The position numbers and the translations under genes were made by a program. From Tardiphaga sp. P9-11 (GTDB taxonomy: Bacteria; Pseudomonadota; Alphaproteobacteria; Rhizobiales; Xanthobacteraceae): 64,000 nt of DNA. The first letter of the stretch is position 1; each line of letters begins with the position of its first letter. The stretch covers positions 992,001 through 1,056,000 of the forward strand of contig NZ_NPKQ01000001.1 in assembly GCF_008329525.1 (NCBI RefSeq), in the 5' to 3' direction. Of this stretch, positions 18,183 through 27,300 are shown piece by piece. The notes beneath the pieces are model-generated. The model did no database searches, was not told the origin of the DNA, and worked only from the letters and a program-made list of their open reading frames with translations.

Positions 18183-21100
18183 ATGGAACTTCACTCGCGT
18201 GGATCTGCGGGCTGGAGTCGAATCGTGAAGCTCCCAGTATTTTTAGTCGTCAGCGCAGCATGCCGCAGCGGCTCGGGTATGAGCGGCGGCACCCGCGCGC
18301 GCCGTGCTAACACATTGATGTCGTCGACAGCCACGATGCTGTCGCTTGCCGCGCCGGTACTGCTGGTTGCGGCGATTAACTCGTCGCAGGCGGTTCATGC
18401 GCAGGCCTCGGGCGTCGGCGGAAATGGCGGAGCACATTCATCCAGCAATCCGAAAGCGGGCGGGACAGGCGGTGTGATCGACCCGGCTAATGGCGGCGGC
18501 GGCGGTGGCGGCGGCGGCCGGGATGCCGACAAGAAACATCCGAAAGATGCCGACGTCGGCAACGGCGGCAAGGGTGGCAGCGGCGCGAATGCCAAAGGCG
18601 GAGGACTCGGCGGGCAGGGCGGCGCGCCGGGCTTCAATGGCGCTCAGCTCCAGGGCGGCGATATCCAGGGCGAGATGGGACAATACGGCCTGTTTCCCGA
18701 GAAGGGCAAAGGGGCCGATGGTACCAACTGGTTTCACGGAATGGGTCATGACGGCGGCAGCGGTGGCGGCGGAGGCGGCGGCGGCACTGGCGCGATCTTC
18801 AGCGGGTCATTCGTTCCCGGCAATCAGTTCATCGCAGGCGGCACAGGCGGCTACGGCAGCGTCGGTGCCAATGGTGGCGATGGCGTGTTGGCCTTTTATG
18901 GCACCTTCATGGAGCCCGGTTACGGCGGTGGGGGCGGGGGAGGCGGCGGCGGCGGTGGCGGCGGCATAGGTCTCTTCTCCAGCGGAGACACTTTGGAAAC
19001 GCTTGCACCGATGATCAGAGGCGGTCTCGGCGGTTGGGGCGGCGCCGGCGGCGGTGGAGGCACTGGCGCCCCCGATGCTATCGGCAATTACTGTCCCGGC
19101 GGACAGCCACCCTGCATCACCACTGCGACCGACGGCGGCATCGGAGGCGATGGCGGCAGTGGTGGCAATGGTGGCAACGGCGGCGCCGGCATCGTCGTCT
19201 CAAGAGCGCGCATGACTGTCGTTGAAGGTGGTGCATCGGTGCTTGGTGGAGCCGGAGGCGGCGGCGGGGTCGGTGGATCTGGCGGCCAGGGCGTTTCCGG
19301 CGGCAATGGTGGCAATGGCGGTGCTGGCGGTAGCGGCGGAGATGGCGTCGTGTTGACGAGCCCCGGCACCATACGCGTCGAGCGTGGCGGACTGGTGCAA
19401 GGCGGCGACGCGGGGGGCGGCGGCGCCGCTGGCCCGGGCGGCGGCGGCTGGGAACTCGGGAATGGAAGCAGCGGTCACGCCGGCGCGAATGGAGCGGCGG
19501 GAGCCGGCATCTTTGGGCAGAGCGCCGGCATAACGGTTGTTGCAGGCGGGACGATCGAGGGCGGGCGGAATATCGACGGATCGCGCGCCGCAGCGGTTTT
19601 GTTCACCGGCGGTGGCAACAGGCTGGAGTTATGGTCCGGCGCGAACATTACAGGCGATGTCGTTGTCGGCCCGAATGCGAGCAATCCCAATATCCTGGCG
19701 CTGGGTGGTTCTCAGGACGGGACTTTTGATCTCTCCGCGCTCGGCACCAAGTATCGTGGCTTCTCGGCGCTGGAAAAGAATGGCGACGCTGGCTGGACAC
19801 TTTCGGGCATATCGACATCCTTCGCCGGTGATCTGCACGCCAATGCCGGCACACTGAGTTTCGCCAGCGGCGCCAGACTGACGACGGCCAATGGCTATAT
19901 TGGCTATGACAGCGGTACCGACGCCAATGTCGTCGTCTCTGGCCCAGGCGCATCGTGGCTCAATACCAATCTATTCGTCGGTTATCGCGGCAACGGGTCG
20001 TTGCTGATTGCGGATGGCATGCATGTGACTGCAGCTACCGCTTCAATTGGCAACGATGCGCCCTACGTCACGCACGGTACGGTGAAGGTCGATGGCACTC
20101 GGTCGATGCTCGATGCCCAGACCCTGAAGATCGGCGCAGCGTCCGTCGGCGCGCTGACGGTGAGCAATGGGGGCGTTGCGAAAGCGCGTACGATTCAAGT
20201 AGGCGCCTCTGGTGTCAGCGGTGCGTTGAGTATCGGATCCGAGCCCGGGGCAGCGGCTTTGGCGCCTGGTGTTGTGACAGGCCCGGTTGAACTCGCACAA
20301 AGCGGCACGCTCAATTTCAACCATACGAGCGGCGACTATCTCTTCAACAACCTCATCACAGGCAATGGCGCGATCAATGTGCTGTCAGGCACCACGGTTC
20401 TGTCAGGTCGCAGCGTCGCTTTCGCGGGCACCACGGAAATCCTGAGCGCAACGCTTGGTGTGACCGGACAACTCGGTGGTACGGTCAATGTCGATGCGGG
20501 CGGAGGCCTTACCGGTAATGGCTCCGTCGGTGCCACCACGGTGCTCAACGGTGGCACCCTTGCGCCTGATGGCTCGGGCCGTCTGACGGTGAACGGCAAC
20601 CTGTCGATGTTTGCCGGCAGCGCCTTCGATTTCAATCTGGGTCATTTCTCGGCTGGAGCGGCTTCGACGACGTCAGCGAGTGTCTTCGTCAACGGCGATG
20701 TTTCGCTCCACGACGTAACGTTTAACATCAGCGGCACGGGTGCGCCACCGGTCGGTTACTATCGCATGGTTAGCTACACCGGCGGTTCGTCAATCTCCGG
20801 ACTAACCACCGGCACGACGCCTCCGATCTCGGGCCTGTTTCCCGTCACCTATTCGATCGACAGCTCACGGCTCCATGTGGTCGATCTCATTGCTTCGCCC
20901 AATGGCACCAACATCCTTCAACGTTGGGATGATGCGTCGAGCGGTACCGCGGGTGGCAGCGGAACCTGGAATGCGCTTAACAACAACTGGTTTGATCTGG
21001 GCGGCGTTGCCAATACCCAGTGGGGATCCATTTATGGCGTCTTCAACGGCCCGGGCGGCACGGTCACGATAGATGGATCGCAGAAATTCTACGGACTGCA

Positions 21101-24100
21101 ATTCGTCGGCGGTCTCTACAACCTTGTTCAAGGTACTGGCGAACTGCGGCCAACCGCGTTGGGCGGTTCAGACGGTATTGGTGAGCTGCGTGTTCTCTCG
21201 GGCGAGACGGCGACGATTTCGGCTCCGATTATAGGTGCCGGTGGTGTGAACAAGACGGGTGGCGGCACGCTCGTGCTCGCTGGCACCAGCACCTATACTG
21301 GCGGCACGACCATCAGCGGAGGCACGCTGCAGATTTCGTCGAATGCAAATCTCGGTGCCGCAACGGGCGGTCTCAGCTTCGATAACGGCATCTTACATAC
21401 GACTGCAAACATCGCCTCAGCGCGGAACGTCTCGCTGCTCGGGATCGGCGAGATCGACACCGACGCTGCAACGACGCTGGTGCTCACCGGCACGGTGTCC
21501 GGCGGGGGCAGCCTGATCAAGGCCGGCGACGGCACACTGGTGTTGTCGAACGTTAATAGCTGGACCGGCGGCACCGTGCTTGAAGCCGGTACGCTGCAGC
21601 TTGGCGCTTCCGGTGCACTGCCCAACGGTAGTGACGTGATCGTCTATGGCGGCAAGCTCGATCTCAACGGTTACAATACCACGACGCATTCGCTGATCGG
21701 CTTCGGTGGCGAGATTGCGCTTGCAAGCGCACAACTGACGCTCAATCAGGCAAGCGATACGGTCATCACAAGTACAATCACGGGCGTGGGCGGCAGCCTC
21801 GTGAAATCCGGCAGTGGCACGCTGCTGTTGTCTGGAGCGAATACTTACACGGGTGGCACGACGGTTTCCGGCGGCGCTATTGCAGTCATCGCGGACGCTA
21901 ATCTCGGCACGGGGACGCTAACGCTCTCGGGTGGCACGCTGCTCACGCTCGCCGATATCACGTCCGCGCGAAGTATTGTGCTTTCCGGCAACGGCACAAT
22001 CGAGACGTTGTTCGGAACGACATTCTCGACTATGGGAGATGTCTCGGGCGCCGGCGTATTGACCAAGGATGGCTGGGGCACGTTGGTTCTGGCAGGCGCC
22101 AACTCTTTTAGCGGCGGCACGACGATCAATGCCGGTACGCTGCAGGTCGGCAATGGGGGCATCACCGGCACACTGTCCGGCAACGTCACGAACAATGGTA
22201 TTCTGGCATTCAACCGATCCGATAATTTCTCCTATAATGACGTCATCTCCGGTCCTGGCGCTTTCATTCAGGTCGGCGCAGGCCTCACGGCGTTTGGCAA
22301 TGACAACACCTACAGCGGCGGCACGTTGATCTCTGCCGGTACGCTGCAGCTAGGCACTGGTGGCACAGCAGGCTCTATCATTGGCAATGCCATCAATAAT
22401 GGCACGCTCCAGATTTTCCGTTCCGATGTCTACACATTCGGTGGCACGATCACGGGAAGCGGCATGTTCCGGCATGTCGGCACGGGCACGACGGTCCTAA
22501 CGGCAGACAATACTTACAGCGGTGGCACGGAGATCACGCGGGGCATTCTGCAGATCGGCGATGGTGGTTTCACAGGATCGATCATCGGCAATGTCATCAA
22601 CAATGGCGAGCTTGTCGCGAAGCGCGACGGGCTGCTGACATTGGCGGGTGCCATCTCGGGCAGCGGTTCATTCACGCAGAGCGGCTTGGGCATTACGCGC
22701 CTCGACGGACTCAACAGCTATACGGGCGCCACCGACGTCAAGGCCGGAACGCTCAGCGTCAACGGCTCGATCGCCGCGTCGTCGCTGGTGAGTGTCGAAC
22801 GCGGAGCGACGCTCGGCGGCAACGGCATCGTCAGCACCACACAGATCCAGGATGGCGGCATGCTGTCGCCCGGAAATTCGGTCGGGCTGCTGTCCGTACA
22901 AGGCAATCTGACGTTTGCCGCTGCTTCGAGCTACACGGTCGAGGTATCTGGCTCGGCGGCGGACCGGACCAATGTCACAGGCACCGCGTCGCTCAACAAT
23001 GCAGGCGTTCGCGTCAGCCTCGATCCCGCGGCCTATGTACGTGAACGCTACACCATTTTGAATGCCGCAGGCGGCATCGCAGGCAGGTTCAGCCCGAATA
23101 TCGTCAGCGACGAGCCGCCCTCGTTCATCACGACGCTGAGCTACGATGCTCAAAACGTCTATCTCAATGTCGATCTGAAACTGACTGGTCTCAACATCAA
23201 TCAGAACAACATCGCTTCGTCGCTGAATGCCTATTTCGGCAGCCATGGCGGCATCCCCTATGCGCTCGGCGCGATGGCACCTGAAGATCTGACGCACTCG
23301 TCTGGCGAACTCTCGACCGGCGTGCAACAGAACACCGTGCAGGCCATGACGCAATTCATGGGAGTGCTGACCGATCCCTTCGCTGCCAATCGCGGCCTCG
23401 CAATGGTGGGCACAGAGTCAAACGCCTTCACGTCGGCCAATCGTTCGGCGACGTCGTGGCGCGACGCCTACGGTGCGATCACTAAAGCGCCACCTGCGAC
23501 GGCGAGTTTCGAAGCGCGTTGGAACGTCTGGGCTGCGGGCTTCGGCGGTGGTCAGGCGACCGATGGCAATATGGTCGTCGGTTCGCATAGCAGCAGCAGC
23601 CGGATCGGCGGTATTGCCGTCGGTGCCGATACCTTGTTGTCGTCGCAGACGCTTGCCGGCTTCGCGGTGGCCGGCGGCGGAACCAATTTTGGCTTGTCGG
23701 ATAATCTCGGTTCAGGTCATTCGGACCTGTTCCAGATCGGTGGTTTCATCCGCCATCACCAGGGCCCCGCTTATATTACAGCTGCGCTCGCCTACGGATG
23801 GCAGAACATCACCACCGAGCGGCTGGTGACCATCGTCGATGCCGACCGGCTGCGCGCGAACTTCACCGCGCACGCTTTCTCGGCGCGCGCTGAAGCCGGT
23901 CATCGGAGCGTGCTGCCGTGGCTTGGCGGCATGGGTTTGACGCCTTATGCCGCGGGCCAGGTTACGAATATCGAACTGCCAGCCTATGCAGAGACGCTTG
24001 TCTCTGGCGGCAATGATTTCGCGCTTAGTTACACCGGACGCAACGTCACTGCCACGCGTAGCGAGCTTGGCTTCCGCACCGACAAGTCATTCGCACTCGA

Positions 24101-24365
24101 CGGCGCATTGCTGACGCTGCGTGGACGCGCGGCCTGGGCGCATGATTTCAACCGCGACCGCTTCGCACAGGCGTCGTTCCAGTCACTACGCGGCGCGAGC
24201 TTCGTGGTGAACGGCGCGACGCTGGCGCCCGATGCGGCGCTGACCAGCGCGGGTGCGGAGGTCGTGCTCGGCAGCGGGTTGTCGGTAGCGGCGACTTATG
24301 AGGGCGAGTTCTCCAACCTCACCCGCAGCCACGCGGGCAAAGGCGTCGTTCGCTTCGTCTGGTGA
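18183..24365 (+). CDS. Giant glycine-rich autotransporter with PATR repeats
   Basis: The product from ATG 18183 is 2,060 residues. It has a long N-terminus with two hydrophobic segments, the second (LSLAAPVLLVAAINSS, then VHAQA) being the likely signal peptide. Residues about 80-450 are dominated by GG, GGN and GGA repeats. A beta-helix passenger follows, with at least seven autotransporter-associated repeats of the type GTLVLAG..TYTGGT..SGGTLQ (about 1020-1560). The last 290 residues form the type V secretion beta-barrel, which ends in VRFVW, a typical C-terminal aromatic sorting signal. It is predicted to be displayed on the outer membrane, probably as adhesin. TTG 18150 and internal ATGs 18279 and 18318 are alternative starts. 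It stands alone between the LytTR regulator and a transporter. Confidence 0.9.
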   Translation: MELHSRGSAGWSRIVKLPVFLVVSAACRSGSGMSGGTRARRANTLMSSTATMLSLAAPVLLVAAINSSQAVHAQASGVGGNGGAHSSSNPKAGGTGGVIDPANGGGGGGGGGRDADKKHPKDADVGNGGKGGSGANAKGGGLGGQGGAPGFNGAQLQGGDIQGEMGQYGLFPEKGKGADGTNWFHGMGHDGGSGGGGGGGGTGAIFSGSFVPGNQFIAGGTGGYGSVGANGGDGVLAFYGTFMEPGYGGGGGGGGGGGGGGIGLFSSGDTLETLAPMIRGGLGGWGGAGGGGGTGAPDAIGNYCPGGQPPCITTATDGGIGGDGGSGGNGGNGGAGIVVSRARMTVVEGGASVLGGAGGGGGVGGSGGQGVSGGNGGNGGAGGSGGDGVVLTSPGTIRVERGGLVQGGDAGGGGAAGPGGGGWELGNGSSGHAGANGAAGAGIFGQSAGITVVAGGTIEGGRNIDGSRAAAVLFTGGGNRLELWSGANITGDVVVGPNASNPNILALGGSQDGTFDLSALGTKYRGFSALEKNGDAGWTLSGISTSFAGDLHANAGTLSFASGARLTTANGYIGYDSGTDANVVVSGPGASWLNTNLFVGYRGNGSLLIADGMHVTAATASIGNDAPYVTHGTVKVDGTRSMLDAQTLKIGAASVGALTVSNGGVAKARTIQVGASGVSGALSIGSEPGAAALAPGVVTGPVELAQSGTLNFNHTSGDYLFNNLITGNGAINVLSGTTVLSGRSVAFAGTTEILSATLGVTGQLGGTVNVDAGGGLTGNGSVGATTVLNGGTLAPDGSGRLTVNGNLSMFAGSAFDFNLGHFSAGAASTTSASVFVNGDVSLHDVTFNISGTGAPPVGYYRMVSYTGGSSISGLTTGTTPPISGLFPVTYSIDSSRLHVVDLIASPNGTNILQRWDDASSGTAGGSGTWNALNNNWFDLGGVANTQWGSIYGVFNGPGGTVTIDGSQKFYGLQFVGGLYNLVQGTGELRPTALGGSDGIGELRVLSGETATISAPIIGAGGVNKTGGGTLVLAGTSTYTGGTTISGGTLQISSNANLGAATGGLSFDNGILHTTANIASARNVSLLGIGEIDTDAATTLVLTGTVSGGGSLIKAGDGTLVLSNVNSWTGGTVLEAGTLQLGASGALPNGSDVIVYGGKLDLNGYNTTTHSLIGFGGEIALASAQLTLNQASDTVITSTITGVGGSLVKSGSGTLLLSGANTYTGGTTVSGGAIAVIADANLGTGTLTLSGGTLLTLADITSARSIVLSGNGTIETLFGTTFSTMGDVSGAGVLTKDGWGTLVLAGANSFSGGTTINAGTLQVGNGGITGTLSGNVTNNGILAFNRSDNFSYNDVISGPGAFIQVGAGLTAFGNDNTYSGGTLISAGTLQLGTGGTAGSIIGNAINNGTLQIFRSDVYTFGGTITGSGMFRHVGTGTTVLTADNTYSGGTEITRGILQIGDGGFTGSIIGNVINNGELVAKRDGLLTLAGAISGSGSFTQSGLGITRLDGLNSYTGATDVKAGTLSVNGSIAASSLVSVERGATLGGNGIVSTTQIQDGGMLSPGNSVGLLSVQGNLTFAAASSYTVEVSGSAADRTNVTGTASLNNAGVRVSLDPAAYVRERYTILNAAGGIAGRFSPNIVSDEPPSFITTLSYDAQNVYLNVDLKLTGLNINQNNIASSLNAYFGSHGGIPYALGAMAPEDLTHSSGELSTGVQQNTVQAMTQFMGVLTDPFAANRGLAMVGTESNAFTSANRSATSWRDAYGAITKAPPATASFEARWNVWAAGFGGGQATDGNMVVGSHSSSSRIGGIAVGADTLLSSQTLAGFAVAGGGTNFGLSDNLGSGHSDLFQIGGFIRHHQGPAYITAALAYGWQNITTERLVTIVDADRLRANFTAHAFSARAEAGHRSVLPWLGGMGLTPYAAGQVTNIELPAYAETLVSGGNDFALSYTGRNVTATRSELGFRTDKSFALDGALLTLRGRAAWAHDFNRDRFAQASFQSLRGASFVVNGATLAPDAALTSAGAEVVLGSGLSVAATYEGEFSNLTRSHAGKGVVRFVW
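18480..19470 (+). repeat. GGC/GGT-rich low-complexity tract of the autotransporter
   Basis: Almost every codon pair contains GGC, GGT or GGA in this kilobase, encoding GG-x repeats in the passenger. The unit is not uniform at the DNA level, so it is a compositional tract and not an exact tandem array. G-runs of 4-7 (for example near 18930 and 19410) may form quadruplexes. Confidence 0.8.
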
Positions 24366-24476
24366 GCGGCGACTGAGGGGACCGCGGTCGCATCGCAGGC
24401 ATGGGCATAGGCCGCTTGACCCTGCGGCGCGGTGCAGTCAGGTTCCGCGCCATCGCACGCGGACGCATCCTGCCTC

Positions 24477-25376
24477 ATGTTTACCATCGCCTCGCTCTGG
24501 ATCCCCTTCACCATTATCGCCTCGCTTGGGCAGGTGGCGCGCAATGCCATGCAGCGGTCACTGACAGGGCCGCTTGGCACCTGGGGCGCGACGAATATTC
24601 GCTTTCTGTTCGGCTTCCCGTTTTCGATCGTCTTTTTCGTGGTGATCATCCTGGCGACGGGTGATCGGGTGCAGTGGCCAAATGCTGAGTTCTGGCCGTG
24701 GCTGCTGCTCGGCGCGCTCAGCCAGATCTTCGCTACCGGGCTCATGCTGGCGGCGATGAATGATCGCTCCTTCGTGGTGACGACAGCCTATCTCAAGACC
24801 GAGGCGATCCAGACCGCCATTTTCGGTTTCGTCTTTCTTGGCGATCACCTGACGGCACCAAAGGTCGCGGCGATCCTGATTGCTACCGTCGGCGTCGTGG
24901 TCACTGCGCTGCGGCCCGGCGCGACCAGAGATATCGCCAGCATCCGGCCGACCATCCTCGGGCTGGTCGCGGCGGCGGCCTTCGCACTGTCGGCCGTCGG
25001 CTTTCGCGGCGCCATCATCACGGTGCCCGGTGTCAGCTTCGTCACGGCGGCGTCCTATGCGCTGGTCTGGGCGCTGTTCGTGCAGACCTTGATCCTGACC
25101 ATCTATCTGCTGGCCCGTGCCCCCAAGGTGTTGAGCGATATCCTCGGCCTGTGGAAGCCATCGATGCTGGCCGGCTTCATGGGTGCGGCAGCCTCGCAAT
25201 TCTGGTTCCTGGCTTTTGCACTCACGGCCGCTGCGAATGTTCGGACGCTGGCGCTGGTCGAGGTGCTGTTCGCGCAGGCCGTCGCCTATTATTCGTTCAA
25301 GCAGCCGATCTCGGCACGCGAATTGTCGGGGATCGCGCTGATTGTTGTCGGCGTGGCGATACTGGTTGCAGTGTGA
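24477..25376 (+). CDS. DMT/EamA-family transporter
   Basis: This 299-residue protein is almost entirely hydrophobic, with about ten predicted membrane helices in two halves, as usual for EamA permeases. The first half includes FTIIASLGQVARNAMQRSL and the second VEVLFAQAVAYYSFKQPIS, which resembles the conserved end of helix 9 in the family (E..f....g...f.E). The substrate could be an amino acid, metabolite or drug and cannot be read here. ATG 24477 gives normal length; GTG 24432 would add 15 polar residues. It stands alone downstream of the autotransporter. Confidence 0.82.
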   Translation: MFTIASLWIPFTIIASLGQVARNAMQRSLTGPLGTWGATNIRFLFGFPFSIVFFVVIILATGDRVQWPNAEFWPWLLLGALSQIFATGLMLAAMNDRSFVVTTAYLKTEAIQTAIFGFVFLGDHLTAPKVAAILIATVGVVVTALRPGATRDIASIRPTILGLVAAAAFALSAVGFRGAIITVPGVSFVTAASYALVWALFVQTLILTIYLLARAPKVLSDILGLWKPSMLAGFMGAAASQFWFLAFALTAAANVRTLALVEVLFAQAVAYYSFKQPISARELSGIALIVVGVAILVAV

Positions 25377-25468
25377 CGGCGCAGTGCGCGTGATGTCTCT
25401 TTCGTGGGCACGCCTGCTGCGATAGGACTGATCGCAGTCTTCCCCGTGCCGATCCCGAGACCAGATTG

Positions 25469-26230
25469 ATGCGCATCCTGTCCCTGCTCTTCCTGCTGCT
25501 TGTTGTCACCCCGGTCTCGGCGGTCGAAGCCATCGTCAAGGACGGCGACACCATCCAGATCGGCAATGTCGCCTATAAGCTTGCCGGCGTGGACGCGCCG
25601 GAGGTGGATCAGCCATGTGTCGATGAACATGCCGACAATTGGGCCTGCGGCGTCGAGGCAAGAGACCAGCTCGTGAAGCTGATCGGCAAGCGCGAGGTTC
25701 GCTGCGAGGACCTTGGCGAGGATGCGATTTACAAGAACCGCCGCGCAGGCCTCTGTAGCATCGCGGGCGAGGCCATCAGCCTCAATCAGGCCGTTATCCG
25801 GTCGGGCTACGCCGTGAACATCGAGACGACCGTTAAGGCGGGCGCCAGGGCCAATTTCAAAACCGACGAGGCCGCTGCCAGGGACAAGCGGCAAGGTCTG
25901 TGGCGCGGGTGTTTCGTGACGCCCGCGGAGTTCCGCGGCAAGGCGAGCGACAGCCCATTGCTCGGTTCGGCCTGCCGGAGCGACAAGGACAAGGAGTTGC
26001 GCGCGGCGCTATTTCCTGTCGATCTCACGATGCCAACCGGCTGCAATATCCGGGCGAAACAGGTCCGCCGGGCCAAGTTTACCGGGCACGTCGGCGTCTA
26101 TCTCATCCCCCAGTGTCAGAATTATGCGACCCAGCCGAAGCCGGATCGCTGGTTCTGCAGCGAGGACGACGCCCGCGCCGCGGGTTACCGCAAGGCGCTC
26201 AATTGTCAGGCCCCCAGTCGCCGCAACTGA
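25469..26230 (+). CDS. Secreted thermonuclease-family (SNase-like) protein
   Basis: This 253-residue protein has a signal peptide (MRILSLLFLLLVVTPVSA). An SNase-like domain follows at about 22-135, with KDGDTIQIG and YKLAGVDAPEVDQP. The Asp and Glu of the active loop are present (VDAPE). The Arg that precedes them in staphylococcal nuclease (Arg35) is Lys here, and a later RR pair (KNRRAGLC) may supply the second Arg. It has several Cys residues, fitting a periplasmic or secreted protein. Nuclease activity is plausible but not certain given the Lys change. The C-terminal 115 residues are an extra, unknown region. Confidence 0.77.
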   Translation: MRILSLLFLLLVVTPVSAVEAIVKDGDTIQIGNVAYKLAGVDAPEVDQPCVDEHADNWACGVEARDQLVKLIGKREVRCEDLGEDAIYKNRRAGLCSIAGEAISLNQAVIRSGYAVNIETTVKAGARANFKTDEAAARDKRQGLWRGCFVTPAEFRGKASDSPLLGSACRSDKDKELRAALFPVDLTMPTGCNIRAKQVRRAKFTGHVGVYLIPQCQNYATQPKPDRWFCSEDDARAAGYRKALNCQAPSRRN

Positions 26231-26349
26231 GCGATGAGCCGGTGGCGCTGGACGCCGCGGGCTGAACCACGTAGCAAATCAGGACGCCGGAATGAGCCGG
26301 GCGCCCACGTCACGGCTTATTCCAGCATGCGAAATCCGGAGTGAAGCGC

Positions 26350-27297
26350 GTGGCCGAGAACAGTTCGTCAGCATCGATCGAAGCCGTTGAGCGCAGTCTG
26401 GCCTCCGCCGGCTATATCGCCAGCCGGCAGATCGCCACCGCTGTCTATCTCGCCGAGAAGATCGAGAAGCCGATCCTGGTCGAAGGCCCGGCGGGCGTCG
26501 GCAAGACCGAACTCGCCAAGGCGATCGCGGCGTCGCGCGGCCTCGAGATGATCCGCATGCAATGTTACGAGGGTCTCGACGAGGCCAAGGCACTGTATGA
26601 GTGGAAATATGCCAAGCAGCTACTTTACACCCAGATACTGAAAGACAAGCTCGGCGAAGTGCTGGGCGGCGCCGATACGCTCGCCAAGGCACTGGAGCAG
26701 CTGCACGATTTCGGCGACGTGTTCTTCTCCAAGGAGTTCGTCGAGCCTCGCCCGTTGCTGCGCGCGCTGGAACAGCCGATGGGCTGCGTGCTTCTGATCG
26801 ACGAGATCGACAAGTCTGATGCCGAATTCGAATCGCTGCTGCTCGAAATCCTGTCCGACTTCCAGGTCACGATCCCCGAGCTCGGTACTGTCGTGGCCAT
26901 CGTACCGCCGACCGTGATCCTGACCTCGAACGGTGAGCGCGATCTCGGCGATGCCTTGAAGCGCCGCTGTCTGCATCTGCATATCGGCTTTCCCGAACCC
27001 AAGCTCGAAGAGCGCATCGTCGAAACCCGCGTGCCCGGTGTTTCCGCGACGCTGCGCAAGCAACTTGTCGGCTTCGTCAATCAGGTCCGCACGCTGGACC
27101 TGAAGAAGCTCCCGTCGGTCAGTGAGACCATCGACTGGGCCAAGGTGCTGGTGCTGCTCGGCGCGTCCGAGCTCGGCCATGAGATGGTCAAGGACACGCT
27201 CAATGTGCTGCTGAAATACGAGGGCGATATCGAAGCGACACTGCCGCAGGTCTCTGGCTTCGTCGCCAAGTCCGGCCGGCAAGGCGTGTTCGGCTAG
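26350..27297 (+). CDS. MoxR-type AAA+ ATPase, CoxD-like
   Basis: This 315-residue ATPase has Walker A GPAGVGKT at 46-53, Walker B CVLLIDEIDKSD near 155, and a sensor region VILTSNGERDLGDALKRRC. This is the MoxR subgroup to which CoxD, the chaperone that matures the active site of Mo/Cu CO dehydrogenase, belongs. GTG 26350 has GGAG 6-9 bases upstream; GTG 26341 is an alternative start. Its stop lies 3 bases before the VWA partner gene. In known systems such an ATPase works with a VWA protein to insert metals or remodel enzymes. No coxMSL genes are in view, so its target is unknown. Confidence 0.87.
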   Translation: MAENSSSASIEAVERSLASAGYIASRQIATAVYLAEKIEKPILVEGPAGVGKTELAKAIAASRGLEMIRMQCYEGLDEAKALYEWKYAKQLLYTQILKDKLGEVLGGADTLAKALEQLHDFGDVFFSKEFVEPRPLLRALEQPMGCVLLIDEIDKSDAEFESLLLEILSDFQVTIPELGTVVAIVPPTVILTSNGERDLGDALKRRCLHLHIGFPEPKLEERIVETRVPGVSATLRKQLVGFVNQVRTLDLKKLPSVSETIDWAKVLVLLGASELGHEMVKDTLNVLLKYEGDIEATLPQVSGFVAKSGRQGVFG

Positions 27298-27300
27298 GCG

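Noticed and set aside
18480-19470. CRISPR or satellite array
   Set aside because: The GGC-rich repeats have no fixed unit or spacer; they are a coding low-complexity tract.
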